Source of the DNA: Alicyclobacillus fructus
Lineage (GTDB): Bacteria > Bacillota > Bacilli > Alicyclobacillales > Alicyclobacillaceae
Assembly (NCBI RefSeq): GCF_017329605.1
Contig: NZ_JAFMTY010000007.1
Location: forward strand, 62,001-126,000
Reading direction: 5' to 3'
DNA: 64,000 bases
In this document: positions 24,347 to 35,714 of the stretch, piece after piece
Position numbering within the stretch: the first letter of the stretch is position 1
How the letters are laid out: each line of letters opens with the position of its first letter
Notes under the pieces: model-generated
Told to the model about the DNA's origin: nothing
Database searches by the model: none
What the model saw: the letters and a program-made list of their open reading frames with translations, nothing else
Position numbers and translations under genes: made by a program

Positions 24347-26311
24347 ATGCACGGAGTGGTCAACTGGGCCGTACATTTCTTCATGCTCGACGAAGGTCCG
24401 CTCATTTGGCTGTCCGACTTCTTGATCATTTGTGCGTCGCTCGGCATCTTGGCGGTCCTCACCAAGTTCCGGCTGTGGAAGTGGCTGTGGGACGAGTGGC
24501 TGACGACGGTTGATCACAAGAAGATCGGTATCATGTACATGATTGCGGCCATCCTGATGCTGTTCCGCGGAGGCACGGACGGCCTCCTCATGCGCGCGCA
24601 GCTGGCGTGGCCGAACATGCACTTCCTGAATGCGGATCACTACGATCAGATCTTCACCACGCACGGCACCATCATGATCCTGTTCATGGCGATGCCGGCC
24701 ATCATCGGGTTCTTCAACGTGGCGGTTCCGCTCCAGATTGGCTGCCGAGACGTCGCGTTCCCGTACCTGAACGCCATTTCGTTCTGGCTGTTCTTCTTCG
24801 CGGCGCTGTTGTTCAACCTGTCCTTCGTCGTCGGCGGTTCGCCGGACGGCGGCTGGACCAGCTATCCGCCCTATGTCGAGAACCAGTTCGATCCGGGCCC
24901 CGGTGAGAACTACTACCTGGTGGCGCTGTCCATCACCGGTATCGGCACCATCGCGACCGGGATCAACTTCCTGGTGACGATTCTGCGGATGCGCGCGCCG
25001 GGCATGACGTTCATGCGGCTGCCGATGTTCACCTGGTCCGTGTTCGTCACGTCCGTGATCATCCTGTTCGCGTTCCCGGTGCTCGCGGTGGCGCTGGCGC
25101 TGTTGCTCATCGACCGCGACTTTGGCTCGCACTTCTTCACGGTGGATGGCGGCGGGGCGCCGATGCAGTACGTGAACCTGTTCTGGTTCTGGGGTCACCC
25201 AGAGGTGTACATCGTCATCCTGCCTGCGTTCGGCATTTTCTCGGAGGTCATCAGCACCTTCTCGCACAAGCGGATTTTCGGATATTCCGCCATGGTCGTG
25301 TCCATGGTCGCCATTGCGATTTTGAGCTTTATCACCTGGGTCCACCACTTCTTCACGATGGGCGCGGGTCCAGGGGTCAACTCGTTCTTCGGCGTGTCCA
25401 CGATGGCTATCGCCATCCCGACGGGCGTCAAGGTGTTTAACTGGCTGTTTACCATGCACAAAGGCCGGATCGAGTTTAAGACGGCCATGCTTTGGGCCAT
25501 CGGTTTTATCCCGAACTTCCTGATCGGCGGCCTGACGGGCGTCATGCTGGCCGTGCCGCCGGCAGACTACCAGTATCACAACTCGTACTTCCTGATCGCG
25601 CACTTCCACTACGTGCTGATCGGCGGTACCGTGTTCGGCGTGTTTGCGGGTCTCTACTATTGGTGGCCGAAGATGTTTGGCGTGCTGCTGAACGAGAAGT
25701 TGGGGCGTTGGCACTTCTGGACGTTCATGATAGGCTTCAACGTCTGCTTCTTCCCGCAGTTCTTCCTCGGCTTCATGGGGATGACGCGGCGCATGTACAC
25801 GTATCCGGCCGGTTACGGCTGGGGCGTGGTGAACCTGATCTCGACCATCGGCGCGTTCCTGATGGGCGTTGGGTTCATCATCTTGGTGTACAACATCCTG
25901 TGGAGCGCGCGCTACGGCGAGCGCGACGTCACGGGGGATCCGTGGGACGGCCGCACGCTCGAGTGGGCGACCACCTCGCCTGCGCCGCACTATAACTTCG
26001 CCATCATCCCGACGGTCAAGGGCCGCGACGCTTGGTGGCTGATGAAGCAGAACGGCGAGTCCATCAACGGACCGAAGGGCGTGCCGTTCCGGCCGATTCA
26101 CATGCCGAACAACTCGGGCCGTCCGTTCATCATGAGCCTGTTCTTCTTCATCCTGGGTGCCGGGTTCGTGTTCCAGTGGTGGATCCTGGCCATCATCGGC
26201 TTCGTCGGCGTGCTCGTCTGCATGGCGCAGCGGTCGTTCGAGTATGACGACTCGCACTACATCCCGGTCGAGGAGATCGAAAAGACCGAGGCCGCGGCGG
26301 GGAGGTTGTAA
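24347..26311 (+). CDS. qoxB: Quinol oxidase aa3-type subunit I
   Basis: 654 residues with about 14-15 helices. The heme-copper core is clear: TVDHKKIGIMYMI, FTTHGTIMILFMAMPAI (heme a ligand), WFWGHPEVYIVILPAFG (CuB His and the cross-linked Tyr), TWVHHFFTMG (CuB His pair) and YFLIAHFHYVLIGG (heme ligands). ATG 24347 has AAAGGGGAAGC upstream; the Met at 24329 would precede that site. It carries the O2-reduction centre of the terminal oxidase and sits between qoxA and qoxC. Confidence 0.96.
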   Translation: MHGVVNWAVHFFMLDEGPLIWLSDFLIICASLGILAVLTKFRLWKWLWDEWLTTVDHKKIGIMYMIAAILMLFRGGTDGLLMRAQLAWPNMHFLNADHYDQIFTTHGTIMILFMAMPAIIGFFNVAVPLQIGCRDVAFPYLNAISFWLFFFAALLFNLSFVVGGSPDGGWTSYPPYVENQFDPGPGENYYLVALSITGIGTIATGINFLVTILRMRAPGMTFMRLPMFTWSVFVTSVIILFAFPVLAVALALLLIDRDFGSHFFTVDGGGAPMQYVNLFWFWGHPEVYIVILPAFGIFSEVISTFSHKRIFGYSAMVVSMVAIAILSFITWVHHFFTMGAGPGVNSFFGVSTMAIAIPTGVKVFNWLFTMHKGRIEFKTAMLWAIGFIPNFLIGGLTGVMLAVPPADYQYHNSYFLIAHFHYVLIGGTVFGVFAGLYYWWPKMFGVLLNEKLGRWHFWTFMIGFNVCFFPQFFLGFMGMTRRMYTYPAGYGWGVVNLISTIGAFLMGVGFIILVYNILWSARYGERDVTGDPWDGRTLEWATTSPAPHYNFAIIPTVKGRDAWWLMKQNGESINGPKGVPFRPIHMPNNSGRPFIMSLFFFILGAGFVFQWWILAIIGFVGVLVCMAQRSFEYDDSHYIPVEEIEKTEAAAGRL

Positions 26312-26314
26312 CGC

Positions 26315-26950
26315 ATGTCGAATGCGCACACGGCGGTTCACGGGGAACACCACCCTGTGGACCCCAACGTTCCGCTCGAGTATCAGGGAGAAGAAAACAG
26401 CCTGAGGGTCATTGGTTTCTGGCTGTTCCTTGCCCAGGACATGATCCTCTTCAGCAGCCTGTTTGCAACGTACATCGTGATGCACGGGCGCGTTGCCGGC
26501 GGGCCGACGTCTCAAGAGCTCTTTGACGTCACCGGGTTTACCATTGAGACCATCGCGCTGTTGTTCTCGTCCTTCACCTGCGGTCTCGCGACGTACGAGA
26601 TGCGGCGCGGCCACCGCGACGCGATGATCGGTTGGATCCTTGTCACGATGGCGCTCGGCCTTGTGTTCCTCGGCTTCGAGGTCACCGAGTTCATCCACAA
26701 CGTGGGAGAAGGCGCGACCCTGCAACGGAGTGGGTTCTTGTCGGCGTTCTACATCCTGGTGGGCACGCACGGCAGCCACGTGACCGTCGGTTTGCTTTGG
26801 GTGACGCTGCTCATTTTCCAGCTGCTGCGCCGGGGCATCACGCCGGTGACGGCGCGCAAGGTGTTCTTGTGGAGCATTTACTGGCACTTCCTCGACGCCG
26901 TCTGGATTTTCATCTTTACGGTCGTATACCTCACCGGGAAGGTGATCTGA
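26315..26950 (+). CDS. qoxC: Quinol oxidase subunit III
   Basis: 211 residues with five membrane helices after a short polar N-terminus rich in His. FWLFLAQDMILFSSLFATY, GFEVTEFIHNV and LVGTHGSHVTVGLLWVTLL are the conserved subunit III motifs, including the buried Glu. It stabilises subunit I and assists proton uptake. It starts 3 nt after qoxB and is followed by qoxD after 1 nt. Confidence 0.94.
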   Translation: MSNAHTAVHGEHHPVDPNVPLEYQGEENSLRVIGFWLFLAQDMILFSSLFATYIVMHGRVAGGPTSQELFDVTGFTIETIALLFSSFTCGLATYEMRRGHRDAMIGWILVTMALGLVFLGFEVTEFIHNVGEGATLQRSGFLSAFYILVGTHGSHVTVGLLWVTLLIFQLLRRGITPVTARKVFLWSIYWHFLDAVWIFIFTVVYLTGKVI

Positions 26951-26951
26951 C

Positions 26952-27272
26952 GTGGAAGCCAAGGAGCACAAGTTCCACCGCGAGGAGGGCTTTCCCTGGA
27001 AGCACATCCTCGGGCTGTTTTTGTCCCTGTTGTTGACCGCCATCGCGTTCTGGCTGGCGCTTGCGACGCACCAGCCGCCAGCTCTGGTCATCACGATCAT
27101 CGTCATCCTCGGCGTCGGGCAGTTGCTCGTTCAGCTGTACATGTTCATGCATTTCACGGAGAGTGACGATCGCGCCTGGCAAGTTCCGGCTCTCTACTTT
27201 GGGTTGTTCATCGTCTTTTGCGTGGTCGGCGGATCCATCTGGATCATGACCTTCAAGTCGATTGTGGCGTGA
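26952..27272 (+). CDS. qoxD: Quinol oxidase subunit IV
   Basis: 106 residues starting at GTG 26952, with three membrane helices (ILGLFLSLLLTAIAFWLALA; a VITIIVILGVGQLLVQ segment ending in LYMFMHF; LYFGLFIVFCVVGGSIW). MFMHFTE is the conserved CyoD/QoxD motif. It helps assembly of the CuB centre and completes the quinol oxidase operon before ctaA. Confidence 0.93.
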   Translation: MEAKEHKFHREEGFPWKHILGLFLSLLLTAIAFWLALATHQPPALVITIIVILGVGQLLVQLYMFMHFTESDDRAWQVPALYFGLFIVFCVVGGSIWIMTFKSIVA

Positions 27273-27300
27273 CGGAGGGTGCGGACGGGGAGGTGAGAAG

Positions 27301-28305
27301 GTGGTCAGTAGCCGCGGTTTCGGCGTGTTCGTGTTGGTCGTCGCCATTCTTTCTGCGGTGCAGAACTTCATCGTGAACGGCATCGGCTTTCTGGACGCCT
27401 ACACGGGCTCTGCGTTCGGCTGCGGGCACGAGTGGTTCCTGTGCAACGGCCAGGTGGTGCCAAGCCTCGAGGCCCTCGAGAAATCGCTCAGTATGTTCAT
27501 CGAGTTCATGCACCGCGTCGGCGTGCCCATCCTCACGGTTCTGTTGCTCGTTTCCGCGGTCGGCGCGCTGCTTCGATATCGAGGATGGCGCGAGATTCCG
27601 CTCTTCGTGGGCCTGAGCATCTTCTTTGTCCTCCTCGAGGCCGTCCTCGGCGGGCTCGCGGTGGTCTACAATGAGCCCGCGTCCGTGATCGCGACCCACT
27701 TCGGCGTCTCGCTCCTGGCGTTTGCCTGCACCGTGCTCCTGGCGATTTATGTGCGCCGCGCCGAGCGCGTCTACGGCGAATACGTCGCGACGGGCGTCAA
27801 GCTTCCGCTGCGAGATGCCGCGCCGAGCGCCGGTTTTCGCTGGTTCGCCTGGCTGGGTGTGCCCATCCTGTACCTCGACATGTACATCGGCGCGTACATC
27901 TCGTCGAGCGGCGCGGGCGACGCGTTTCGCGGATTGCCGTTTCCTACGGAATCCGGCATCGATTTTCATCACGCGCTGCTGTTGGATTGGGTGCACCGCT
28001 CCTTCGCGCTGTTTCTCGTGCTTTGGATGATCGCCCTGGTGATGTGGACGAACCGAATGAAACGCGAACGGCCGGATTTGTTCCGGGGCGCTCTGTTCGC
28101 GCTCGTGTTTGTCGTCCTGCAGGCATTTTCGGGCGTCTATCTGATCACGTCGCACGTGAGCATTCAAGCGTTCATGCTGCACGTGTCCATCGTGTCGGGT
28201 CTCTTCGTGTCACTTTTGTTCGTCGCGTTTCAGTCGGTACCTCCGTTCGTACCGGTTTCGAGCCGGGAAGCGCTGGATTTGGGCCGGGAACGAACGGCGC
28301 ATTGA
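27301..28305 (+). CDS. ctaA: Heme A synthase
   Basis: 334 residues, about eight helices. It converts heme O to heme A for the aa3 oxidase. Heme-ligand histidines lie in FIEFMHRVGVP, VIATHFGVSLLAF, FHHALLLDWVHRSFAL and MLHVSIVSGLF. The extracellular Cys pair typical of Bacillus CtaA is present (CGHEWFLC). GTG 27301 follows GGGGAGGTGAG; the longer reading from 27262 overlaps qoxD without a ribosome binding site. It is the last gene of the operon, closed by a terminator. ctaB (heme O synthase) is not in the window. Confidence 0.92.
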   Translation: MVSSRGFGVFVLVVAILSAVQNFIVNGIGFLDAYTGSAFGCGHEWFLCNGQVVPSLEALEKSLSMFIEFMHRVGVPILTVLLLVSAVGALLRYRGWREIPLFVGLSIFFVLLEAVLGGLAVVYNEPASVIATHFGVSLLAFACTVLLAIYVRRAERVYGEYVATGVKLPLRDAAPSAGFRWFAWLGVPILYLDMYIGAYISSSGAGDAFRGLPFPTESGIDFHHALLLDWVHRSFALFLVLWMIALVMWTNRMKRERPDLFRGALFALVFVVLQAFSGVYLITSHVSIQAFMLHVSIVSGLFVSLLFVAFQSVPPFVPVSSREALDLGRERTAH

Positions 28306-28317
28306 ACGCCTTCCTTT

Positions 28318-28358
28318 GAGCCCGCGCAGTGCCGCACGGCGTTGCGCGGGCTCTTTTT
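28318..28358 (+). terminator. Intrinsic terminator after ctaA
   Basis: Stem GAGCCCGCGCA (28318-28328) paired with TGCGCGGGCTC (28343-28353), 14-nt loop, then five T. It ends the qoxABCD-ctaA transcript. Confidence 0.93.
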
Positions 28359-28482
28359 GACTTGGCGTTGGACAAAGGCGGCACTAGTCAAAGCCCCCCT
28401 CAAACCTCTAAACTAGGGGATTAGAGCGCGCGTGATGCGCGACGCGTTGAACGAAACACGGTGCTGGAGGTGGCTCGGTCGC

Positions 28483-29853
28483 ATGACATCTCGTTTCATC
28501 CGCCTTGGGTGCGCCGCGCTGGCTGTGGCCACGTCGCTCCTCCTGGGCGATCCCGCGGTGCAGGCGGATTCCTCGCTATCGCCTCCGGTTGCGGCCGAGT
28601 CGCTCATTCCTCGTGAAGACGTGCTGAATGTCGAACACGGCCCCATTCCCTATGTCGTCGGTGAAGACGCCTCCGCATGGCCTTCCGTCATGTCACAGGC
28701 GGCCGTGGTCATGGACATGACGACGGGCGCCGTGGTCTACGCCAAGGATCCCACCACGCCTCATTATCCCGCCAGCATCACGAAGATCATGACCGCGCTT
28801 CTCGCCCTGCGCCTTGGCCACCTGTCCGACGTGCTGACCGCATCTCCTGAAGCCGTCAACCAGCCGCCGGACAAGCTCTACATGCGCGTGGGAGAGCAGG
28901 CGACGCTGAAGGATCTTCTCTACGGGCTGCTGATCGATTCCGCCAACGATGCGGCGGTCGAGATCGCGCAGCGATACGGCGGCAGCGTGGCGCATTTTGC
29001 CGACATGATGAATGCCGAAGCGCGGGCGCTTGGCGCGGATCACACGCATTTCGACAATCCGAGCGGATTGCCGGATCCGCACCACGTCACCACCGCCTAC
29101 GACATGGCCGTGATCGCCCGGGCGGCCATGCAGATCCCTGAATTTCGCGCCATGGTCGACACCCGGTCCTACGAATGGAAAGGGAGCGCTTGGCAGGCGA
29201 CGCTGACGAACCTGAACCGCATGCTGTTCACGTATCCCGGCGCCATCGGCGTGAAGACGGGGTTCACAAGCGTTGCCCACGAGACGCTCGTCGTGGCGGC
29301 GACACGCCATGGGACGACATTTCTCGCCGTGCTCATGGACTGTCCCACCGATGCGCAGATCCGCCGCGATGCCACGAATCTGCTGAATTACGCCTTTGCG
29401 CACTACCAAACCGAGCGCATCCTGCCCGCAGGCTACCGTGCGGGCTTTGTACCGTCGCGGGAAGGGAGAGACCCGGTCGTCACCGCCGAGCCGGTCCTCG
29501 CCACCGTGCCCCTCGGGCACCCGCTGGATGTGACCGAGCGCCTGCTTGTGAAGGCGCCGCTCGCTCCTGCGCCGCGCGGGACGGCGGCAGGACAGCTCGA
29601 TCTCGTCGATGCGGCGACGGGAAAGAAGCTCGGCTCCCTGCCGGTGGTGTTGGGCGCGCCGTACGAACCAGTTCTGAAACCCATCGCGTGGCCGCGCCTT
29701 GCGGCACCTGCCGCCGCGCTCGCCGTATTGCTCGCGGGGCTCTTCCTCGGCTGGAGGCGGCGCAGGCGATCCCGCCCGCCCCTGCGCGCGACCTTGGTCC
29801 GCGTCCAGCCTTGGCAGGAGCATTGGCAGAGCCAACGGCGGGGCCGCCGGTAG
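28483..29853 (+). CDS. D-alanyl-D-alanine carboxypeptidase (DacF/DacA-like, PBP5 family)
   Basis: 456 residues. From ATG 28483 (GGAGGTGG upstream) the protein has a standard signal peptide ending near VQA. Upstream starts at 28432/28435 lack a site and bury the signal. Penicillin-binding motifs are complete: PASITKIM (SxxK), SAND (SxN) and VKTGFT (KTG). The C-terminus has a beta-sandwich domain and a final helix (AALAVLLAGLFLGW) followed by Arg-rich residues, a membrane anchor. It trims the terminal D-Ala of peptidoglycan stem peptides outside the cell. Confidence 0.93.
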   Translation: MTSRFIRLGCAALAVATSLLLGDPAVQADSSLSPPVAAESLIPREDVLNVEHGPIPYVVGEDASAWPSVMSQAAVVMDMTTGAVVYAKDPTTPHYPASITKIMTALLALRLGHLSDVLTASPEAVNQPPDKLYMRVGEQATLKDLLYGLLIDSANDAAVEIAQRYGGSVAHFADMMNAEARALGADHTHFDNPSGLPDPHHVTTAYDMAVIARAAMQIPEFRAMVDTRSYEWKGSAWQATLTNLNRMLFTYPGAIGVKTGFTSVAHETLVVAATRHGTTFLAVLMDCPTDAQIRRDATNLLNYAFAHYQTERILPAGYRAGFVPSREGRDPVVTAEPVLATVPLGHPLDVTERLLVKAPLAPAPRGTAAGQLDLVDAATGKKLGSLPVVLGAPYEPVLKPIAWPRLAAPAAALAVLLAGLFLGWRRRRRSRPPLRATLVRVQPWQEHWQSQRRGRR

Positions 29854-29865
29854 CGCATCGGCTCG

Positions 29866-30495
29866 TCACGTCGCGACGCGCGCGATGGCGACCCCGTCGA
29901 ACATGGGCAAGAGCGTGCTCACGAGCCGAGGGTTCTCAAACAGCTTGCGGTGGAGCTCTCTGAGCGCGGCGGGCGTGGGGCTCGTCGCGGACGGATCAAA
30001 CACCCGATCCCGCCCGAAGGCGTTGTCGAAGACGATCAGGCCGCCCGGATGGAGGATGTCCAGCACGAGATCCAGGTAGCGCGGGTAGCTCGGCTTGTCG
30101 GCGTCCACAAAGGCGAGATCGAAACGGCGGCCTTCCGCCTTGAGCCGCCCGAGCGTCTCCGCGGCGTCGCCGAGCGCGATCTCGACGCGATCGCCAAAGC
30201 CGGCGCCTTCGATGTGCCGTTTGGCCAGATGGGCATGCTCGGCGCGGGACTCGAGCGTGACGAGCCGGGCGCCGGGGCGGAGACCGCGCGCGATGCAGAT
30301 GGCGCTGTAGCCGGCGTACGTGCCGACTTCAAGCGCGGAGTGAGCGCCCATGGCGAGCTGCGTCAGGAAGCGCCCGAGCGCTTGTGGGACGCACATGTCC
30401 GGCCATCCGCGCTCGAGCAACGCGCTCCGGATGGCGCTGCGCAACGGATCGGGGGGCAGCACGGCGTCGACGTGCCGATTGCGATCGCAGGACAA
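29866..30495 (-). CDS. SAM-dependent O-methyltransferase (family 3, catechol/caffeoyl-CoA type)
   Basis: 209 residues from TTG 30495, which has AAGGAGGGAG upstream. ALEVGTYAGYSAICIARGL is the SAM-binding motif I, DLAFVDADKPSYPRYLDLVL contains the metal-binding Asp region, and GGLIVFDNAF follows, as in cation-dependent class I O-methyltransferases such as YrrM. It probably methylates a catechol-like hydroxyl in the cytoplasm; the substrate is unknown. The gene is convergent with the carboxypeptidase, 12 nt apart. Confidence 0.88.
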   Translation of the reverse strand: MSCDRNRHVDAVLPPDPLRSAIRSALLERGWPDMCVPQALGRFLTQLAMGAHSALEVGTYAGYSAICIARGLRPGARLVTLESRAEHAHLAKRHIEGAGFGDRVEIALGDAAETLGRLKAEGRRFDLAFVDADKPSYPRYLDLVLDILHPGGLIVFDNAFGRDRVFDPSATSPTPAALRELHRKLFENPRLVSTLLPMFDGVAIARVAT

Positions 30496-30591
30496 GATGT
30501 CTCCCTCCTTCGCATACGCTGCGAGTGTACGCGTTTCGCGCACCGATGTCACGCAGGAGCGAACGGCTTGCTTCTCTCGCGCGTCTATGAG

Positions 30592-30620
30592 TTGGTGCGG
30601 ATGCGCTTTCGGTTTAGAAT
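30592..30620 (+). promoter_or_regulatory. Promoter of the two-gene surface protein operon
   Basis: TTGGTG (30592-30597), 17-nt spacer, TAGAAT (30615-30620), about 75 nt before the start of the phosphodiester-glycosidase gene. Confidence 0.6.
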
Positions 30621-30700
30621 GTTGTTGATTGCGCGCTGGGCGCGGCCACGGCCGCTGCCCTATCACGGGCCACCCTGGCCGAAACGGGTGAATTCACAGA

Positions 30701-31762
30701 ATGGACGAGCGTCGACCATCCCGCACGCGTCGGGAGCCAAAGCAGGAAAAGGCGGCGGTTCCGCGGAAGCCGCGCCGGGCCCTGCGCGCGCTCCTGTACG
30801 TGGCGTTTACGCTGGTGTTTGGTTACGTGTCCACAGTGTTGTGGATTTTTGAGGGTCCCTTTCCCAATCTGAAGAAGTACATCATCGAGAGCGTGGATCA
30901 GACGCGGCACGCGTACCTGTTGCGCCCGCTGTCCCTCTTTCTGGTTTCGGAGGCGACCATCAAGAAGTACGCGCTGCCGGACAACCTGAGCGGGCCAACC
31001 ATCCCGATTCAGGACATTCAGCGGCGCGATTTCAGCCACATCAACGATCCGACCGTGCAGATGATCACGCTCCGCGAACCGACGTTCAACGCGTACATCC
31101 TTCTGGTGAAAGATCCGAAGCGGATCCGTGTGGTGGCGACGAAGTACTTGCACGTGCGCGGCGAGACGGTGATGCAGATGGTGCAGGACGCGGGCGCCAT
31201 CGCGGGCATCAACGCGGGCGGCTTCGTCGACACCAACTGGCAGGGCACGGGCGCGTACCCGCAGGGAATCACCATCACCGACGGGAAGCTCGTGTCGATG
31301 ACGGGATCGCCCAGTCAGCCGCAACCGGTCATTGCCTTCACCAAAGAGGGGCAGATGATCGCGGGCACCTATTCGCTCAATCAGCTGCGTTCGCTCGACG
31401 TGTGGCAATGCGTCGGGTTTGGGCCCGTGCTCGTCGAAAACGGGAAGCCGACCGTGTCGGCCGAGAACTACGCGGCCAATCCCCGCACGGCCATCGGACA
31501 GACGAAAGACGGCACGGTCATTCTGCTGGTGACGGACGGGCGGTACGCCACCGGTCCGAACGACGTCGGCGCGAGTTTTGCGGACGTCGCGCGGATCATG
31601 CTGCAGTTCCACGCGGATATCGCCGCCAATCTCGACGGCGGATCGTCCTCCACGTTTGTCTACAAAGGGCGCATGTGGAATCGGCCGGTGGACATCCTTG
31701 GGGCTCGCGCCGTGGCCACGTCCATCGTGGTGATGCCGGAAGGCGGTGGAAAGCGTGGCTAA
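30701..31762 (+). CDS. Membrane-anchored phosphodiester glycosidase family protein (NAGPA/DUF2233)
   Basis: 353 residues. A basic ~30-residue cytoplasmic start is followed by one helix (LLYVAFTLVFGYVSTVLWIF), so the rest lies outside. The extracellular domain has GAIAGINAGGFVD, the NAGPA core motif, then GFGPVLVENG, PRTAIGQTKDG and AANLDGGSSSTFVY. NAGPA relatives hydrolyse phosphodiester-linked sugars and include envelope glycopolymer enzymes. The next gene begins before this stop, so the two form a coupled operon. The substrate may be a teichoic-acid-like or sugar-phosphate polymer, by inference. Confidence 0.85.
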   Translation: MDERRPSRTRREPKQEKAAVPRKPRRALRALLYVAFTLVFGYVSTVLWIFEGPFPNLKKYIIESVDQTRHAYLLRPLSLFLVSEATIKKYALPDNLSGPTIPIQDIQRRDFSHINDPTVQMITLREPTFNAYILLVKDPKRIRVVATKYLHVRGETVMQMVQDAGAIAGINAGGFVDTNWQGTGAYPQGITITDGKLVSMTGSPSQPQPVIAFTKEGQMIAGTYSLNQLRSLDVWQCVGFGPVLVENGKPTVSAENYAANPRTAIGQTKDGTVILLVTDGRYATGPNDVGASFADVARIMLQFHADIAANLDGGSSSTFVYKGRMWNRPVDILGARAVATSIVVMPEGGGKRG

Positions 31763-32651
31763 ACGGGTGTGGCCAAAGCTCGTGGGCATTGCCGCCGTGA
31801 TCACGGCGCTGCAGCTGCCGCTGTTCTACCATTACAACCGCCTGCTCGGCGCGAGCGCCAACGCCGTGGACAACATCACCGTGTCGCCTTCCGAGGAGCG
31901 GGCCGAGCAGAAGGAAATCGCCGCGCTCAAGAAGCAGTACCGGTTTGTCACCGTGTCGGCGGACGGCCAGTACGTGGCGTACCTGGACGCGAAGAACGTG
32001 CTGCATGTGATGCAGCTCTCCAACCAACAGGAGGTCTGCGCGGCCAATAATCCGTACACCGTTCAGTACGTCGAGTGGATCCAGGACGAGCGGTTGTTCG
32101 TCGGGGAACAGGTTCAGCCGGGCGATCTCGAACTGAAAACCGTCGACGTGCCGAGCGGGGTGCAGACCATCGTCACGCGCTTCGAGGGTCTGGCGCCTGA
32201 CGCGTCGTTCACGAAGATCACGTTCAGCACGTACACGAACGACATCTACATTCTCATCAACAGCGGGATGACGAGCGCGCTCTACCACATCGGCACCATG
32301 AGCAACGTGTCGCTTGTGCCGACGGGCGGGCGGTACATCAAAAACATCGCCATCACGCAGACCGGCAGCAAGCTGTACTTCGAAGACTATGCGGACGGGA
32401 GCTTCAACGTCCTGTCGCTGGACGATCAGGGGACCATTCGCCTCGTGAAGCGCGACGCGGCGCTCGTCGCGGTCGTCGGCAACACGCTCTACTACGGCGA
32501 GATCAACGACCAAGGGCTCGTGACGGCCGTGTACCGGTACGACGCCTCGACCGGCAACTCCACGCTCGTCAAGACCCTGGCGGCGCCGACGCTGGCGGCG
32601 AATATCGAAATCACCGACAGCGGCGGCGTCGAGGTGAACGCGCCCGCCTGA
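31755..32651 (+). CDS. Membrane-anchored beta-propeller-like surface protein, unrecognised
   Basis: 298 residues from GTG 31755 (GGAAGGCGG upstream), overlapping the previous gene by 8 nt. One N-terminal helix (LVGIAAVITALQLPLFYHY) anchors an extracellular domain of short repeats such as FVTVSADGQYVAYLDAKN, LYFEDYADGSFNVLSLDDQG and NTLYYGEINDQG, whose strand-turn pattern suggests a small beta-propeller. No catalytic motif is seen. Coupling to the phosphodiester glycosidase suggests it acts with that enzyme at the cell surface. Confidence 0.7.
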   Translation: MAKRVWPKLVGIAAVITALQLPLFYHYNRLLGASANAVDNITVSPSEERAEQKEIAALKKQYRFVTVSADGQYVAYLDAKNVLHVMQLSNQQEVCAANNPYTVQYVEWIQDERLFVGEQVQPGDLELKTVDVPSGVQTIVTRFEGLAPDASFTKITFSTYTNDIYILINSGMTSALYHIGTMSNVSLVPTGGRYIKNIAITQTGSKLYFEDYADGSFNVLSLDDQGTIRLVKRDAALVAVVGNTLYYGEINDQGLVTAVYRYDASTGNSTLVKTLAAPTLAANIEITDSGGVEVNAPA

Positions 32652-32666
32652 TTTGACCGCGGGAAC

Positions 32667-34759
<2,093 letters not shown>

Positions 34760-34775
34760 CAGGCTCTTCCCTTCG

Positions 34776-35543
34776 TCATTCCGCGTAGATCATCTTGATG
34801 GTCATACCGCCGTCCACCACGAAGTTTTGACCGGTGATGAAGGAGGCGCCGTCGGAGGCGAGGAATCGGCAGACTTCCGCGATGTCCTCGGGCCTGCCGA
34901 CGCGCCCCGCCGGGTGCTGGGCGTGATCGATGGGGCGCAGGTCGGGCACCGTGCGCAGGGACGATTTTTTCCACTCGGACACTTCAATCCATCCGGGCGA
35001 GATGGCGTTGACGCGCACCTCCGGTCCGAGGCTCACGGCGAGGGCGTGCGTGAGCGCGAGCACGCCTCCCTTGGATGCGGAGTAAGGCTCGGTGTTCGGC
35101 TCCGACATGAGCGCGCGGGTCGAAGCGATGTTCACGATGCTTCCGCGCGCCTTGCGCAGAAGCGGGGCGGCGTGCTTGGCCATGAGAAACGGCCCGCGCA
35201 GGTTCACCGCCAGGATCCGGTCCCATGCGGCGACGGGCAGTTCCTCCACTGGAATGCCTGGAAAGCCTAGGCCCGCGTTGTTGACGACGAGATCGATCCG
35301 CGAAAATGCCTCCTCCACCTGGCGGATGAGCGACTGGACGGACGCCTCGTCCGCGACATCCGTCGGAATGAACCGCGCCTCCACGCGGCCTTCACCCGCG
35401 CCCATCTCCGATTCCGCCTCGCGGCCGGCCTCTTCATCCACTTCGGCGATCACGACCTGCCAGCCGTCCTCCCAGAACGATTTCGCGATGGCGCGGCCGA
35501 TGCCCTGGCCGCCGCCCGTCACAATGGCCACTCGCGTGTCCAC
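34776..35543 (-). CDS. Short-chain dehydrogenase/reductase
   Basis: 255 residues from GTG 35543 (AAGGTGA 5 nt upstream; GTG 35552 is an alternative). Rossmann motif VTGGGQGIGRAIAKSF, NNAG, catalytic Ser in NIASTRALM and YSASK (YxxxK), then the C-terminal ASFITGQNFVVDGG. It is a cytoplasmic NAD(P)-dependent enzyme, first of three oxidoreductase genes in a row on this strand. Substrate unknown. Confidence 0.92.
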   Translation of the reverse strand: MDTRVAIVTGGGQGIGRAIAKSFWEDGWQVVIAEVDEEAGREAESEMGAGEGRVEARFIPTDVADEASVQSLIRQVEEAFSRIDLVVNNAGLGFPGIPVEELPVAAWDRILAVNLRGPFLMAKHAAPLLRKARGSIVNIASTRALMSEPNTEPYSASKGGVLALTHALAVSLGPEVRVNAISPGWIEVSEWKKSSLRTVPDLRPIDHAQHPAGRVGRPEDIAEVCRFLASDGASFITGQNFVVDGGMTIKMIYAE

Positions 35544-35643
35544 GACGTTCACCTTCTTTGCGAACTGGGTCTCTCTTTCACCATAGCGCAGAAGCGGGCG
35601 CGTTCCAAGACATGGCGGGGTGGGTGCGGAGGTTCGCGAAACG

Positions 35644-35677
35644 AAAACATCCTCCTGACCCAACGGTCAGGAGGATG
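35644..35677 (-). terminator. Intrinsic terminator after the DUF420 gene
   Basis: A perfect 13-bp stem CATCCTCCTGACC/GGTCAGGAGGATG with loop CAAC. Read on the minus strand it is followed by TTTTCG. It ends transcription of the gene at 35715-36176 before the SDR gene. Confidence 0.88.
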
Positions 35678-35714
35678 GGACGAGCGCACGCGACGGTGCG
35701 GGCACGTTCATCCG

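Noticed and set aside
24323-27106. 927-residue minus-strand open frame opposite qoxBCD
   Set aside because: Composition (Arg, His, Asp, Glu rich, no hydrophobic core) is that of the reverse complement of GC-rich membrane-protein genes; no ribosome binding site or domain.
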